Shown here: positions 50,201 to 57,490 of the stretch, one piece after another
Position numbering within the stretch: position 1 is the first letter of the stretch
Layout: each line of letters starts with the position of its first letter
DNA from: Nonomuraea sp. PA05
Lineage (GTDB): Bacteria; Actinomycetota; Actinomycetes; Streptosporangiales; Streptosporangiaceae
Length of the DNA: 64,000 nucleotides
Direction of reading: 5' to 3'
Assembly: GCF_008086045.1 (NCBI RefSeq)
Contig: NZ_VSEY01000039.1
Span: 62,001-126,000, forward strand
The notes under the pieces: generated by a model
Databases searched by the model: none
Seen by the model: only the letters and a program-made list of their open reading frames with translations
Told to the model about the DNA's origin: nothing
Made by a program: the position numbers and the translations under genes

Positions 50201-51994
50201 TCGGTCGAGCAGCTCATCCGCCTGGCCGGGGACGCGCGGGTGCACGGCGCCGATCCGGCGCACGCGTCCGGCGTGCGGGAGCTCGCCGATCTGCTGACCG
50301 CGCACCGGTCGCGGGACCCGTACCTGTGGGACGGGCTGCGGCTCGCGACCGAGTACGGCGTCCCTCGGGTGGCCGATGCCGAGGCGCGTGCGCTGGCCCG
50401 GCTCTCGGAGTTGACCGCCGCGCAGCCGCCGTCCCGGATCTGGGTGTTCGACCCGCTGCGCCGCCTGGCCGACGAGGCGGGGCTCGGCCATTCGGTGGAG
50501 GGGCTGGCCCGGCGGGCGGCCGAAGCCGGGCAGAACGGCCTCGACCTCTTCGGCCCGGTCGACCGGCAGCAGGTGCTGGACGCGCTGCGACCGCCCCGGC
50601 TCGCGGGCGAACCCCCCGGCGTGCTGCGACCGCCCCGGCTCGCGGGCGAACCCCCTGGCGCACCGCAGCCGCCCCGGCTCGCGGGCGAACCCTCCGGCGA
50701 GAGCGGAAGCAGGGCGGTGAACCTCTGGGGAAGCGCCGAGAGCCTGCATGATCTGCCCGCTTCGTCCGTACGGGAGGCCAGGGAGCTGGCGAGCGGGCAC
50801 CACGCGCACGCCGAGCAGGAGCACAACACGAACCGGTCGCGGCTGCGCCGCGCCTCGGCGCAAGCCTTCGGCACGGACCCGCGGATCATCGCGGAGCGGC
50901 GGTGGGTCGCCTCGCTGGAGGCCCGCGAGCGGGCGTGGCAGCGCTGGCCGGAGGCCCCAGAGGTGTCGTTCACCCGCGACTTCGAGGCCTTCACCAGGGC
51001 TTACGACCAGGCGGTGGCGCGCGGCCTCCGAGGCGAGGCGGTGATCCCCTACCTGTACGAGAACGCCACCGCGTCCCTGGGCGCCCGCGACGGCGGGCGC
51101 GGCTTCGGCCTGGAGATCGAGTACGACGCGCCGCCCGGCGCCACGAACGACCTCATCCTGGCCATCCCCCGCGCCCTGCACGAGGCGGGCCTGACGGCCG
51201 ACGCCACCGCGCACTCTTACCACACCTCGAAGGACAGGGGCTACCGTTCGGGCCGTCCCGGCGGGCGTGGTCTGTGGCTGCTGGAGAAGGACGGCACGGT
51301 CATGGGCGAGCTGGTCTCGCCGATCCTGTACGACGAGCCGGAGACGTGGGAGAACCTGCGCCTGGCCTGCGAGATCATCCGCGCGCACGGCGGCGTCGCC
51401 ACGGTCAGGACCGGCGGGCACATCCACGTGAGCACGCACGACTACGACCACATCGTGGCGAACTACACGAGTGTGCTGGACTACGCGGGCCGGCACACCG
51501 ACACGCTCTACCGGCTCGGGCACAATCCAGAGCACGAGGGTCATCGCGGGCAGAAGTGGTGCGTCCCGTACGCGCTGCCGTCCGAGGGCTACACCTCGAT
51601 CAAGGAGGTGCGCGACCTGCACACGCGCGAGTCGGCGGTGAACACGTTCGGGGTGGCGGGCAAGCCGACGGACCACATCGAGTTCCGCATGTGGGACGGC
51701 TCGCTCGATCCCGCCGTGATCCAGTCGCAGGTGAAGGTGTCGCTCGCGCTGGTCGAGGCCGCGTTCCGCAACGCGATCCTGGACCTGCCGCCGAACGGCG
51801 GCCGGCACGACGCGCTGGGCGCCCACGCCGGGCTGCGCGACCTCGGCTCGGTGGCGGACATCTCGCGGGAGGGCAGCCTGTCCTTCCGGCGGCTGATGGA
51901 CGAGCTGTTCTGGCGGGCCGCCGACAAGGAGCAGCTCACCGCCCTGTACGCGATCACCCGCTGGGCCGATGCCCAGGAGGAGGCACGGCCATGA
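47255..51994 (+). CDS. Candidate type VII-secreted polymorphic effector with C-terminal amidoligase domain
   Basis: A 1579-residue protein. Residues 1-115 are helical and WXG-like (GLWKGAAKETFEQVFAALSG). Residues about 118-330 hold hydrophobic segments (WMIYASLALLGAMIIRLLVW and Gly/Ala-rich stretches). Residues 340-480 are Gln/Gly-rich with hexapeptide repeats (393-434). Then comes a long helical linker, a 13-residue Pro repeat (1111-1149) and, from about 1270, an amidoligase-type COOH-NH2 ligase domain. Its conserved residues are GFGLEIEYDA (E1287, E1289), GELVSPILYD (E1352), TGGHIHVS (H1389, H1391) and HIEFRMWDGSLDP (E1476, R1478). The family uses ATP to join an amine to a carboxylate. Placement at the tip of a T7SS-type protein suggests a toxin; the target is unknown. 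It overlaps the next gene by ATGA. Confidence 0.78.
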   Translation: MPLDLSLVPEVVRPIAQPLTGGALPAADVGGIIAEAQTMEELADALAEIKAGDAGAVMRQLRDGLWKGAAKETFEQVFAALSGHDGPGSPEALLDLLEQALRDEARSLREHGVRMQHTEWMIYASLALLGAMIIRLLVWIYVNGPAVLGMIQHNTLLTKVNIQTLKRLVLINMLKFGGIVGGLDLGVQIGQQIWGDREAGDFDYASLAMSAGSGALTGALFAGANAGLSRLLSREMVYVASKAELAVRDKFVAIGQSMYGQALLGGVTGTAGAVPGLALSGQLDAAHLGYTFISGVAGGLDVPASARVSYGPMQAVAELGGRSGDGPSSGQSLGQRDGPFPERHDSSSPGRHSVTALAQHGQYGQYGQHGQALQEAQAGQPGQASHPGQHAQGTQAGQGAQAGQGTQAGQGTQAGQGTQAGQGTQAGRGAQHGQATQQTQAAQHGQAQAGQHVRAASHAQDTQGGQGGQGGQHGSLERQGGIGPIGDRSSSPPAEARGGVLPAHRGETIVGEVVRRHDTPLPAGPAHAADGSAGQGGAVAERGPVGGVAPVRTDAAQPGELPRGSALPATVPAVNAAHHVEETDAQDTTEREAARDAGDGGSRPAPHVQPDSGTHPVADQHTSTASRTPADRTELPENRTELPAPHAAPPPAARTGPGERQADGHTPIADPRPRNFAEAAAIVHRWTPGDGAPNRIERLLNGQNTNGRAPDGTPLDGTPPNGRPSDGDPPDNGLPDEQLLEHGRYIMRNLPVQNQTDATAAALAALSTSLRAENPRRAIDDLSTRLFGARRDIDALVELHHEAERQGMAPAAARGDAEVADVLGRTMEQDRHRWLGYLHRSLLPATTVEDTRAAGIIAEAMGPLVTPSTLSTFTRPLMQTAGVQTVRQLYPLVRAAHERGLLPPASAGGHAFQEAVREFLLNDPQLWNGLRVAENYNVAGLGDDSVRLLASLNDVVRHPETGMGRRVVLPLERLAGEVGQAGSVEQLIRLAGDARVHGADPAHASGVRELADLLTAHRSRDPYLWDGLRLATEYGVPRVADAEARALARLSELTAAQPPSRIWVFDPLRRLADEAGLGHSVEGLARRAAEAGQNGLDLFGPVDRQQVLDALRPPRLAGEPPGVLRPPRLAGEPPGAPQPPRLAGEPSGESGSRAVNLWGSAESLHDLPASSVREARELASGHHAHAEQEHNTNRSRLRRASAQAFGTDPRIIAERRWVASLEARERAWQRWPEAPEVSFTRDFEAFTRAYDQAVARGLRGEAVIPYLYENATASLGARDGGRGFGLEIEYDAPPGATNDLILAIPRALHEAGLTADATAHSYHTSKDRGYRSGRPGGRGLWLLEKDGTVMGELVSPILYDEPETWENLRLACEIIRAHGGVATVRTGGHIHVSTHDYDHIVANYTSVLDYAGRHTDTLYRLGHNPEHEGHRGQKWCVPYALPSEGYTSIKEVRDLHTRESAVNTFGVAGKPTDHIEFRMWDGSLDPAVIQSQVKVSLALVEAAFRNAILDLPPNGGRHDALGAHAGLRDLGSVADISREGSLSFRRLMDELFWRAADKEQLTALYAITRWADAQEEARP
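48431..48556 (+). repeat. Seven 18-bp tandem repeats (GTQAGQ) in the effector linker
   Basis: Units of GGCACGCAAGCCGGGCAG run from 48431 to 48556, five nearly identical and two diverged. They encode (G-T/A-Q-A-G-Q)n inside a Gln/Gly-rich linker and are likely to vary in number between strains. Confidence 0.92.
50585..50701 (+). repeat. Three 39-bp tandem repeats (LRPPRLAGEPPGV) in the effector
   Basis: Units 50585-50623, 50624-50662 and 50663-50701 share CCGCCCCGGCTCGCGGGCGA and encode 13-residue Pro-rich repeats that act as a hinge before the region leading to the amidoligase domain. Confidence 0.92.
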
Positions 51995-52491
51995 CCGTGA
52001 TCGTCCGTAACGTCCCCGACGCCGGGCCGCCGGTCAACGCGGAGGGCCGGCCGTACCGCTACGAGATGATCCACGCGGACGGCGCGCTGCGGGGCTACGC
52101 GGACGATCCGGCCGGCCTCGTCGGCATGCTCGTGCCCGGCTACCTCGCGCTGCCCGCTGACGGCGACCGGGCGCGGGCGCGGCTCGGCCTGGCCCTGGAC
52201 GTCCAGGTCAGGCTGCAGGCCCGGCTCGCGGCCGGACGGCTCGGCGCGTGCGGCGAGGCGGAGCGCGCCGTGCTGCTCGGCCCCCGGCACGAGCCGCCGT
52301 CCCCCGCTCACTGGACGGCTCCGGTCCCGCTGGTCCTGGTGGCGTCCTTCTATGCGCCCGCCGGAGCGCTGCCGAGGCCGTCGGGCCCCGAGGAACTCCA
52401 GGTCTGGCTCGATCCGGCGGACGACTGGACCCTGCTGACCAGCCTGCACACGGCCGGCGTGATCACCGTGGGCGCCCGCGACACGGCCTGA
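51991..52491 (+). CDS. Effector partner, candidate immunity protein
   Basis: A 166-residue soluble protein starting MTVIVRNVPDAGPPVNAEGR with no recognised family; RPYRYEMIHADGALRGYADD and EELQVWLDPADDWTLLTSLH stand out. Its ATG at 51991-51993 overlaps the stop of the amidoligase effector (ATGA), so the two are made together. Position and size fit an immunity protein or a specific chaperone. A hairpin terminator follows. Confidence 0.6.
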   Translation: MTVIVRNVPDAGPPVNAEGRPYRYEMIHADGALRGYADDPAGLVGMLVPGYLALPADGDRARARLGLALDVQVRLQARLAAGRLGACGEAERAVLLGPRHEPPSPAHWTAPVPLVLVASFYAPAGALPRPSGPEELQVWLDPADDWTLLTSLHTAGVITVGARDTA

Positions 52492-52496
52492 CCGCG

Positions 52497-52530
52497 GATC
52501 GCCCCGCCGCCCGTGGCGACGGGGCGGATC
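52497..52530. terminator. Bidirectional hairpin between convergent genes
   Basis: CGCCCCG (52500-52506) pairs with CGGGGCG (52520-52526), extended by GATC on both sides. It sits in the 41-bp gap between the effector partner and the convergent protease gene. Confidence 0.65.
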
Positions 52531-52532
52531 GG

Positions 52533-53531
52533 CTACGTGATGCGGCCGCTCCAGCGATGGGCGGCGTACCGGTAGACCTCTCCGGCGGCCCCGTCGAAGT
52601 ACGCCGACACGCTCGCGTCGTACGCGCCGTCCCCGTCGGTGTCGGACACGCCCATCGTGACACCGTTCAGATATCCGGTACGGGTGTCGGCCGCGTACCG
52701 CGTCAGCCACGGGGACCCGAGCCAGCCCTCGCCGTCGTAGGAGGAGTCCACGCCGACGGGCCGGTCCTCCCGGGGGCCCGCCAGCAGCATCGCGAACGGC
52801 GATCCGGCCGCCCGTCCGAGGCTCTCGCCGCCGGGGTAGCCGAACAGGTCGGCGGCGGGCACGAGCGGCTGGTTGAAGGTCAGCCCCTGGCCGCCGACGT
52901 TGTCGCCCAGCCTTCCGACGCTGGTCAGCGCGTCCGCGCCGGACAGGGCGACGCCATCGTGCACGACGGCGAAGCCGTAGTCGCGGTCCCGGTCGCGCAG
53001 GTCGTCGAAGTCGTAGTGGCCGATGCCCTCCTTGCCGACGTACAGGCCGTGCGGGATCTCACCCTCGGCGTAGCCGGGCACGAACACCCACTTGCCGAGC
53101 GCGCCCATGGGGGCCTCGACGTCGAGCACGCAGTGGCCGGCCGTCGCGACGAGGTTGCGGTACTGGGTCTGCACGGACGTGCCCGTGCACCAGTGGGGCT
53201 TCAGGTCGCTGCCGATGAAGAACACCTTGCCCAGGGTGGCGGGCGCGTCCCCGGCGGGCTGGGCGACGCTCTCCACCGGCGGGATCGTGTACGCGGGGCC
53301 GGTGGGGGCGACGTCCGTGGCCAGGCGCTCCCCCGCCAGTTCGGTCTGCACGTCGTACGGTGTCGCGTTCCGCAGGTTGGCGGCGCCGTCGGCCAGCCAG
53401 AACCTGGCGACCTCCTGGGCGGCGGCCGTCGTGTACGCCAGCCGGACGTTCACCACGCTCACGGCCTGGGCCGGGGCGGTGGATGTCAGCACGCTCAGGC
53501 CGATGCCTAACGCGATCAGGGCACGCCTCAA
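52533..53531 (-). CDS. Secreted trypsin-like serine peptidase
   Basis: A 332-residue protein with a signal peptide (MRRALIALGIGLSVLTSTAP ending AQA) and a pro-region. The histidine motif is NLVATAGHCVLD with a cysteine pair partner at PHWCTGTSV, and the aspartate is probably in RDRDYGFAVV. The usual GDSGGP is not present; GEGWLGSPWLTRY lies at the expected place, so the nucleophile may be the Ser of LGSP (glutamyl-endopeptidase-like) or activity may be lost. It converges with the effector operon. Confidence 0.75.
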   Translation of the reverse strand: MRRALIALGIGLSVLTSTAPAQAVSVVNVRLAYTTAAAQEVARFWLADGAANLRNATPYDVQTELAGERLATDVAPTGPAYTIPPVESVAQPAGDAPATLGKVFFIGSDLKPHWCTGTSVQTQYRNLVATAGHCVLDVEAPMGALGKWVFVPGYAEGEIPHGLYVGKEGIGHYDFDDLRDRDRDYGFAVVHDGVALSGADALTSVGRLGDNVGGQGLTFNQPLVPAADLFGYPGGESLGRAAGSPFAMLLAGPREDRPVGVDSSYDGEGWLGSPWLTRYAADTRTGYLNGVTMGVSDTDGDGAYDASVSAYFDGAAGEVYRYAAHRWSGRIT

Positions 53532-53617
53532 GTCGATCTCCTGTCTCGTGGAAACAGCAAGATCATAACTTGAGGCAGCCGAGTTTTAGATAACATGTTC
53601 GATACGCGGAGCGCCGG

Positions 53618-55798
53618 TCATCGCTGCGTCGGCTCCGGCGGGACGGGCATCGCGGGCGGCACCACCTGCACCTGCGCCGCCCCGATGTCGAAGTAGAGCC
53701 CGACCAGCTTCAGCCGCCCGGCCGCGACCTGCTCCTCCACCCGGGGGTAGGTCCGCAGGTTCTCCAGTTGCTGCTGCACGTTCTGCCGGCAGAGCAGTTC
53801 GAGGGCGTCGCCCGGCCGCTCGCCGCCGAGCCGGGACAGGCTCGGGTCGCCGTGCTGGAGCCAGCGCCGCAACTGGGGCAGATCCGCGGTGGTCGCGGGG
53901 CCGCTGAGCAGCGCGGCCATCGCGCCGCAGCCGGAGTGGCCGCAGACCGTGATGGTGTGCACGTTCAGCACGCGGGTGGCGTACTCGACGGCGGCGGCCA
54001 CCGAGTCGTCGCCCGGCAGCGCACCCGCGCGCGGCACCAGGTTGCCGATGTTGCGGACGGTGAACAGGTCGCCGGGACCACTGGAGGTGATCAGGCTGGG
54101 CATGATCCGGGAGTCCGCGCAGGTGATGAACAGGTGGGTGGGCTGCTGCTTGGCGGCCAGCTCGGTGAGGATGGGCCGGACGAGCGGCGCGGTGCGCCGG
54201 TGGAACTCCTCGGCGCCCTGGGTGAGCCGGCACTCCACGGTCGCGGACGAGTCGGGCCGGCGGTGCGTCCACGGCAGCCACCAGCGGCCGGACGGCTTGG
54301 GCGGGCTCTTGGCGGGGAACATGCGGGCGCCGCCGGCGGCGAGGGTGTACCACTCGTCGTGCAGTTCGTCGATGGTGACGGTGCCGCCGAGACGTTCGTG
54401 GTCGAGCCGCCAGTTGTGCAGCGCGTCGAAGGCGGCGTTGTCCATGAAGTCGATGTTCAGGTCGAGGTCGACGACGGTGCCCGCCGGGATGGTGCGCAGC
54501 TCCTGGGTCAGGCGGGGCACGCCGAGGAAGGTGAGCGAGCCGGAGACGGTGGCGTGCAGCCGGCCGTTCGGCTCCTCGCGCTTGTCCACCGTGATGCGGG
54601 TCAGCCGCCGCAACGCCATCAGCGCGGCCAGGGCGAGCCCGGCCAGCACACCCTCGGCCAGCCCGACCAGGATCACGCCGCCCATGGTGACGACGTAGAC
54701 GGGGATCTCGTTGTGGCCGTGCACCTTGCGCACGTGGCCGAGGCTGATCGTCCTGATGCCGATGAAGACGAGCAGGGCCGCGAGCGCCTCCATCGGGATC
54801 AGTTGGATCGTTCCACCGAGGCAGAGCGCGAAGATCAGCACCCAGACGCCGTGCAGGACGGCCGACCAGTGGCTGCGGGCGCCGGCCCGTACGTTGGTGG
54901 TGCTGCGCACGATCACGCCCGCCACGGGGAGCCCGCCGAGCAGGCCGCTGGCCACGTTGGCCAGGCCCTGCCCGGACAGCTCGCGGTCGAGGTCGGCGCG
55001 GCGGCCGGTGTGCTGGCCGTCGATGGCCACGCAGCACAGCAGCGACTCCGCCCCGGCCAGCAGCGCGATCAGCAGCATCCCGCCGACCACGTCGTGCCAG
55101 TCGCCGCGCGGCAGCTCCGGCGGCGCCCACGCGGTGATCGCGCCGGTCAGGTCGATGCGGGTGACGTTCCAGCCGAAGACCCAGGCGGTGCCGGCGGCCA
55201 CGAGCAGCGCGGCCAGCGGGGCCGGGATCGCCCGGATGTGCTGCGGCAGCCGCCCCCAGACCAGCATGACCGTGACAGTGAGCACGCCGACCATGACCTT
55301 GTGGCCGTGCATGTCGATGATCTGGCCGGGGAGCTGGATCAGGTTGGCCAGCGCGGAGTGCTGCGGGCTGCCGCCCAGGACCACGTGCAGCTGGGAGAGC
55401 GCGATGATGATACCGACGCCGGCCAGCATGCCGTGCACGACGGCGGGCGAGACGGCCAGCGCCGCCCGGGCCACTCTGAACACGCCGAGCAGCACCTGGA
55501 CGGCGCCCGCCAGGATCGTGATGACGCACGTGGCGCGCCAGCCGTAGGTGTGCACCAGACCCGCGACCACCACGGTCAGGCTGGCCGTCGGCCCGCTCAC
55601 CACGACGGCCGAGCCGCCCAGCAGGCCGACGACGATGCCGCCCACGGCGGCGGCGATCAGGCCCGCCGCCAGCGGCGCTCCGGCGGCCATGGCGATGCCC
55701 AGCGACAGGGGCACCGCGATGAGGAACACCACCAGTGATGCCGGGAGGTCGTATCTGAGAGTTCGCCTGAAGCTACTCTCCGTAGTTGATTTACTCAT
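53618..55798 (-). CDS. SulP-family transporter fused to beta-carbonic anhydrase
   Basis: A 726-residue protein: SulP membrane domain (residues about 1-400, LRYDLPASLVVFLIAVPLSL and VVSGPTASLTVVVAGLVHTY), STAS domain (about 415-500, TVVDLDLNIDFMDNAAFDAL) and a C-terminal beta-carbonic anhydrase (about 515-715) with the zinc motifs ITCADSRIMPS (CxDxR) and CGHSGCGAMAAL (HxxC). Such fusions are thought to couple bicarbonate transport to CO2/HCO3- conversion. ATG 55796-55798 with AGGTG upstream is preferred to a start nine codons earlier. The gene stands alone. Confidence 0.9.
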   Translation of the reverse strand: MSKSTTESSFRRTLRYDLPASLVVFLIAVPLSLGIAMAAGAPLAAGLIAAAVGGIVVGLLGGSAVVVSGPTASLTVVVAGLVHTYGWRATCVITILAGAVQVLLGVFRVARAALAVSPAVVHGMLAGVGIIIALSQLHVVLGGSPQHSALANLIQLPGQIIDMHGHKVMVGVLTVTVMLVWGRLPQHIRAIPAPLAALLVAAGTAWVFGWNVTRIDLTGAITAWAPPELPRGDWHDVVGGMLLIALLAGAESLLCCVAIDGQHTGRRADLDRELSGQGLANVASGLLGGLPVAGVIVRSTTNVRAGARSHWSAVLHGVWVLIFALCLGGTIQLIPMEALAALLVFIGIRTISLGHVRKVHGHNEIPVYVVTMGGVILVGLAEGVLAGLALAALMALRRLTRITVDKREEPNGRLHATVSGSLTFLGVPRLTQELRTIPAGTVVDLDLNIDFMDNAAFDALHNWRLDHERLGGTVTIDELHDEWYTLAAGGARMFPAKSPPKPSGRWWLPWTHRRPDSSATVECRLTQGAEEFHRRTAPLVRPILTELAAKQQPTHLFITCADSRIMPSLITSSGPGDLFTVRNIGNLVPRAGALPGDDSVAAAVEYATRVLNVHTITVCGHSGCGAMAALLSGPATTADLPQLRRWLQHGDPSLSRLGGERPGDALELLCRQNVQQQLENLRTYPRVEEQVAAGRLKLVGLYFDIGAAQVQVVPPAMPVPPEPTQR

Positions 55799-55946
55799 GC
55801 GGCACACCTTAGAGCGCGCAACCACGAACGTTCAGACATGCCGTCATCCGGCTTGTGACGGCCGGGGATTTCCACCTGTCACGCGCGGCGCGCAGCGGGA
55901 ACCGCTAAGCTCGGCGCCGGGGCCCGCATCGACTAGGAGTCGCTTC

Positions 55947-56642
55947 ATGCTGGCCTTCCTCACCCGCGTCGTCGCCGTCGCCCTGGCGGTGGGCGTCGCC
56001 ACCGTCCCGGCCCCCGCGCTCGCGGACGTCTACGAGGACTACGCCGACCTGGCCGCCCACGAGAGCGAAGGCGTCGACTACCGGGTCGTGCACCGGCTCC
56101 CGGCGGGCGCCGGGGTGTCGCACATCGCCGTCCACGGCGGCGCCATCGAGGCGGGCACGTCCCAGCTCGCCGGGCACGCGGCCGGCCAGGGGAACTACGC
56201 GTTCTACGCCTTCGAGGGCATCAAGTCCACCGGGAACAGCGCCCTGCACCTCACCTCCACCAACTTCGACGAGCCACGCGCGGTCGCCCTGCAGTCCGCC
56301 GTGTCCGCCACCGTCTCCTGGCACGGAGCCTCCGGCGCCACGCCGACCACCTACGTCGGCGGCCGCGACGAGGAGCTCATCGAGCGGGTCGGCGCGGCGC
56401 TGGAGGAGGCGGGGTTCACGGTCGCCGCGACCGTGCCGCCCGAGCTGGCCGGCACCAGCCCGCGCAACATCGCCAACCGCAACCTGCGCGGCATGGGCGT
56501 GCAACTGGAGATCAGCGAGGGGCAGCGTCAGCGCTTCTTCGCGCAGGGCAGGCTTAACCGGGCGTGGATCGAGGACCCGGCCCACTGGACGGACGACTTC
56601 CACGCCTACGTCGCCGCCGTGCGGGACGCCTTGTCGGGCTGA
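55947..56642 (+). CDS. Secreted poly-gamma-glutamate hydrolase-family protein
   Basis: A 231-residue protein with a signal peptide (FLTRVVAVALAVGVATVPAP) and the PghP/DUF867 zinc-peptidase fold: SHIAVHGGAIEAGTSQLAGH (His and Glu ligands), LHLTSTNFDEP and VSWHGASG (second His), then NRNLRGMGVQLEISEGQR. Relatives cleave gamma-linked polyglutamate, including those of phages and soil bacteria. ATG 55947-55949 follows AGGAG at 7 nt. The 148-bp gap upstream separates it from the divergent SulP gene. Confidence 0.85.
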   Translation: MLAFLTRVVAVALAVGVATVPAPALADVYEDYADLAAHESEGVDYRVVHRLPAGAGVSHIAVHGGAIEAGTSQLAGHAAGQGNYAFYAFEGIKSTGNSALHLTSTNFDEPRAVALQSAVSATVSWHGASGATPTTYVGGRDEELIERVGAALEEAGFTVAATVPPELAGTSPRNIANRNLRGMGVQLEISEGQRQRFFAQGRLNRAWIEDPAHWTDDFHAYVAAVRDALSG

Positions 56643-56646
56643 GCGG

Positions 56647-57375
56647 CTAGGCGACCTTGGACGAGCTCGCCGTCCAAGTGTTGCAGGCACCCGGCTTGCC
56701 CGCCTTGTACCCCTTGTCCAGCCAGTACAGGCGGTTCGCGCTCTTGCCCTGGAACCTGTTCGGCCAGAACTCCGGCACCTTGACGACCGGCTTCCAGTCC
56801 TTCACCTGACGTCCCAGCGCCTTGGCGGACACGCCGACGAAGCAGCCGATCTGCAGGTAGTAGCGGCGGTTGTGCTCGTCCATGACCGACTCGGACGCGT
56901 CATTCTCCAGCGCCCACCACGCCTTGCCGATGCCGGTCTGGCCGGTCACCACCCCGCCCCACGTCCGCGTGATGGAGGTGAACACGGCCACGTCGCTCTT
57001 GGCCTTGATCCAGTCGTTCGCCAGCCGGACGCGGATCTCCGTGGCGCAGATCTCGGAGAAGGACTCGGAGACGGTCATGCCGGTGGAGCAGGAGTCCTTG
57101 TCGTCGGCGTCCTTGAACACCACCTTGACCGGGACGAAGCCCTTGATGGCCGGCTTCCACGCCTTGTTGAGGCAGCCGACCAGCTTGGTGACGTACTTCT
57201 TCGTGGAGGCTCCGCTGGTGCCCTTGGTCAGCTTGCAGGTGACCTTGGGGAGCTTGGCCGCCTTGTACAGGGCGTTGTGGGTCAGCTCGGGGGCGCCCTT
57301 GATCGGCTCGGCGAGCGCCGGAGCGCTGAGGAGGGCCAGCCCCAGGGCGGTCCCGACGGATAAACGGATGATCAT
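56647..57375 (-). CDS. Secreted YpfJ-like zinc-peptidase fold with degenerate active site
   Basis: A 242-residue protein with a signal peptide (MIIRLSVGTALGLALLSAPALA region). The layout follows YpfJ-type neutral zinc metallopeptidases: a Cys near SEICATEIRVRL, then a helix at the HExxH position, and the YYLQIGCFVGVSAKAL helix that matches ELQADCxAGVW. In this protein the metal motif is replaced by SITRTWGGVVTGQTG and the third ligand Glu is lost (YLQIGC). I infer a catalytically dead homologue. Lys- and Trp-rich ends (WKPAIKGFVPVKVVF, YWLDKGYKAGKPGACNTW) may bind a surface polymer. It converges with the PGA-hydrolase gene 4 bp away. Confidence 0.62.
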   Translation of the reverse strand: MIIRLSVGTALGLALLSAPALAEPIKGAPELTHNALYKAAKLPKVTCKLTKGTSGASTKKYVTKLVGCLNKAWKPAIKGFVPVKVVFKDADDKDSCSTGMTVSESFSEICATEIRVRLANDWIKAKSDVAVFTSITRTWGGVVTGQTGIGKAWWALENDASESVMDEHNRRYYLQIGCFVGVSAKALGRQVKDWKPVVKVPEFWPNRFQGKSANRLYWLDKGYKAGKPGACNTWTASSSKVA

Positions 57376-57490
57376 AAGGCGGAATCCTACGGGGCCGTGA
57401 CGGCACCTGATGACATGAACGATGGGCGAAATGTCCGCTTTCATGGTTAGATGCGGGACGTCCAGCGTGTCACGCCAGTGGAGGAAGCCC

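Noticed and set aside
49058..51826. Long minus-strand open frame (over 900 codons) opposite the effector gene
   Set aside because: It is antisense shadow coding caused by high third-position GC. It lacks family motifs, while the plus strand has coherent domains and coupled neighbours.
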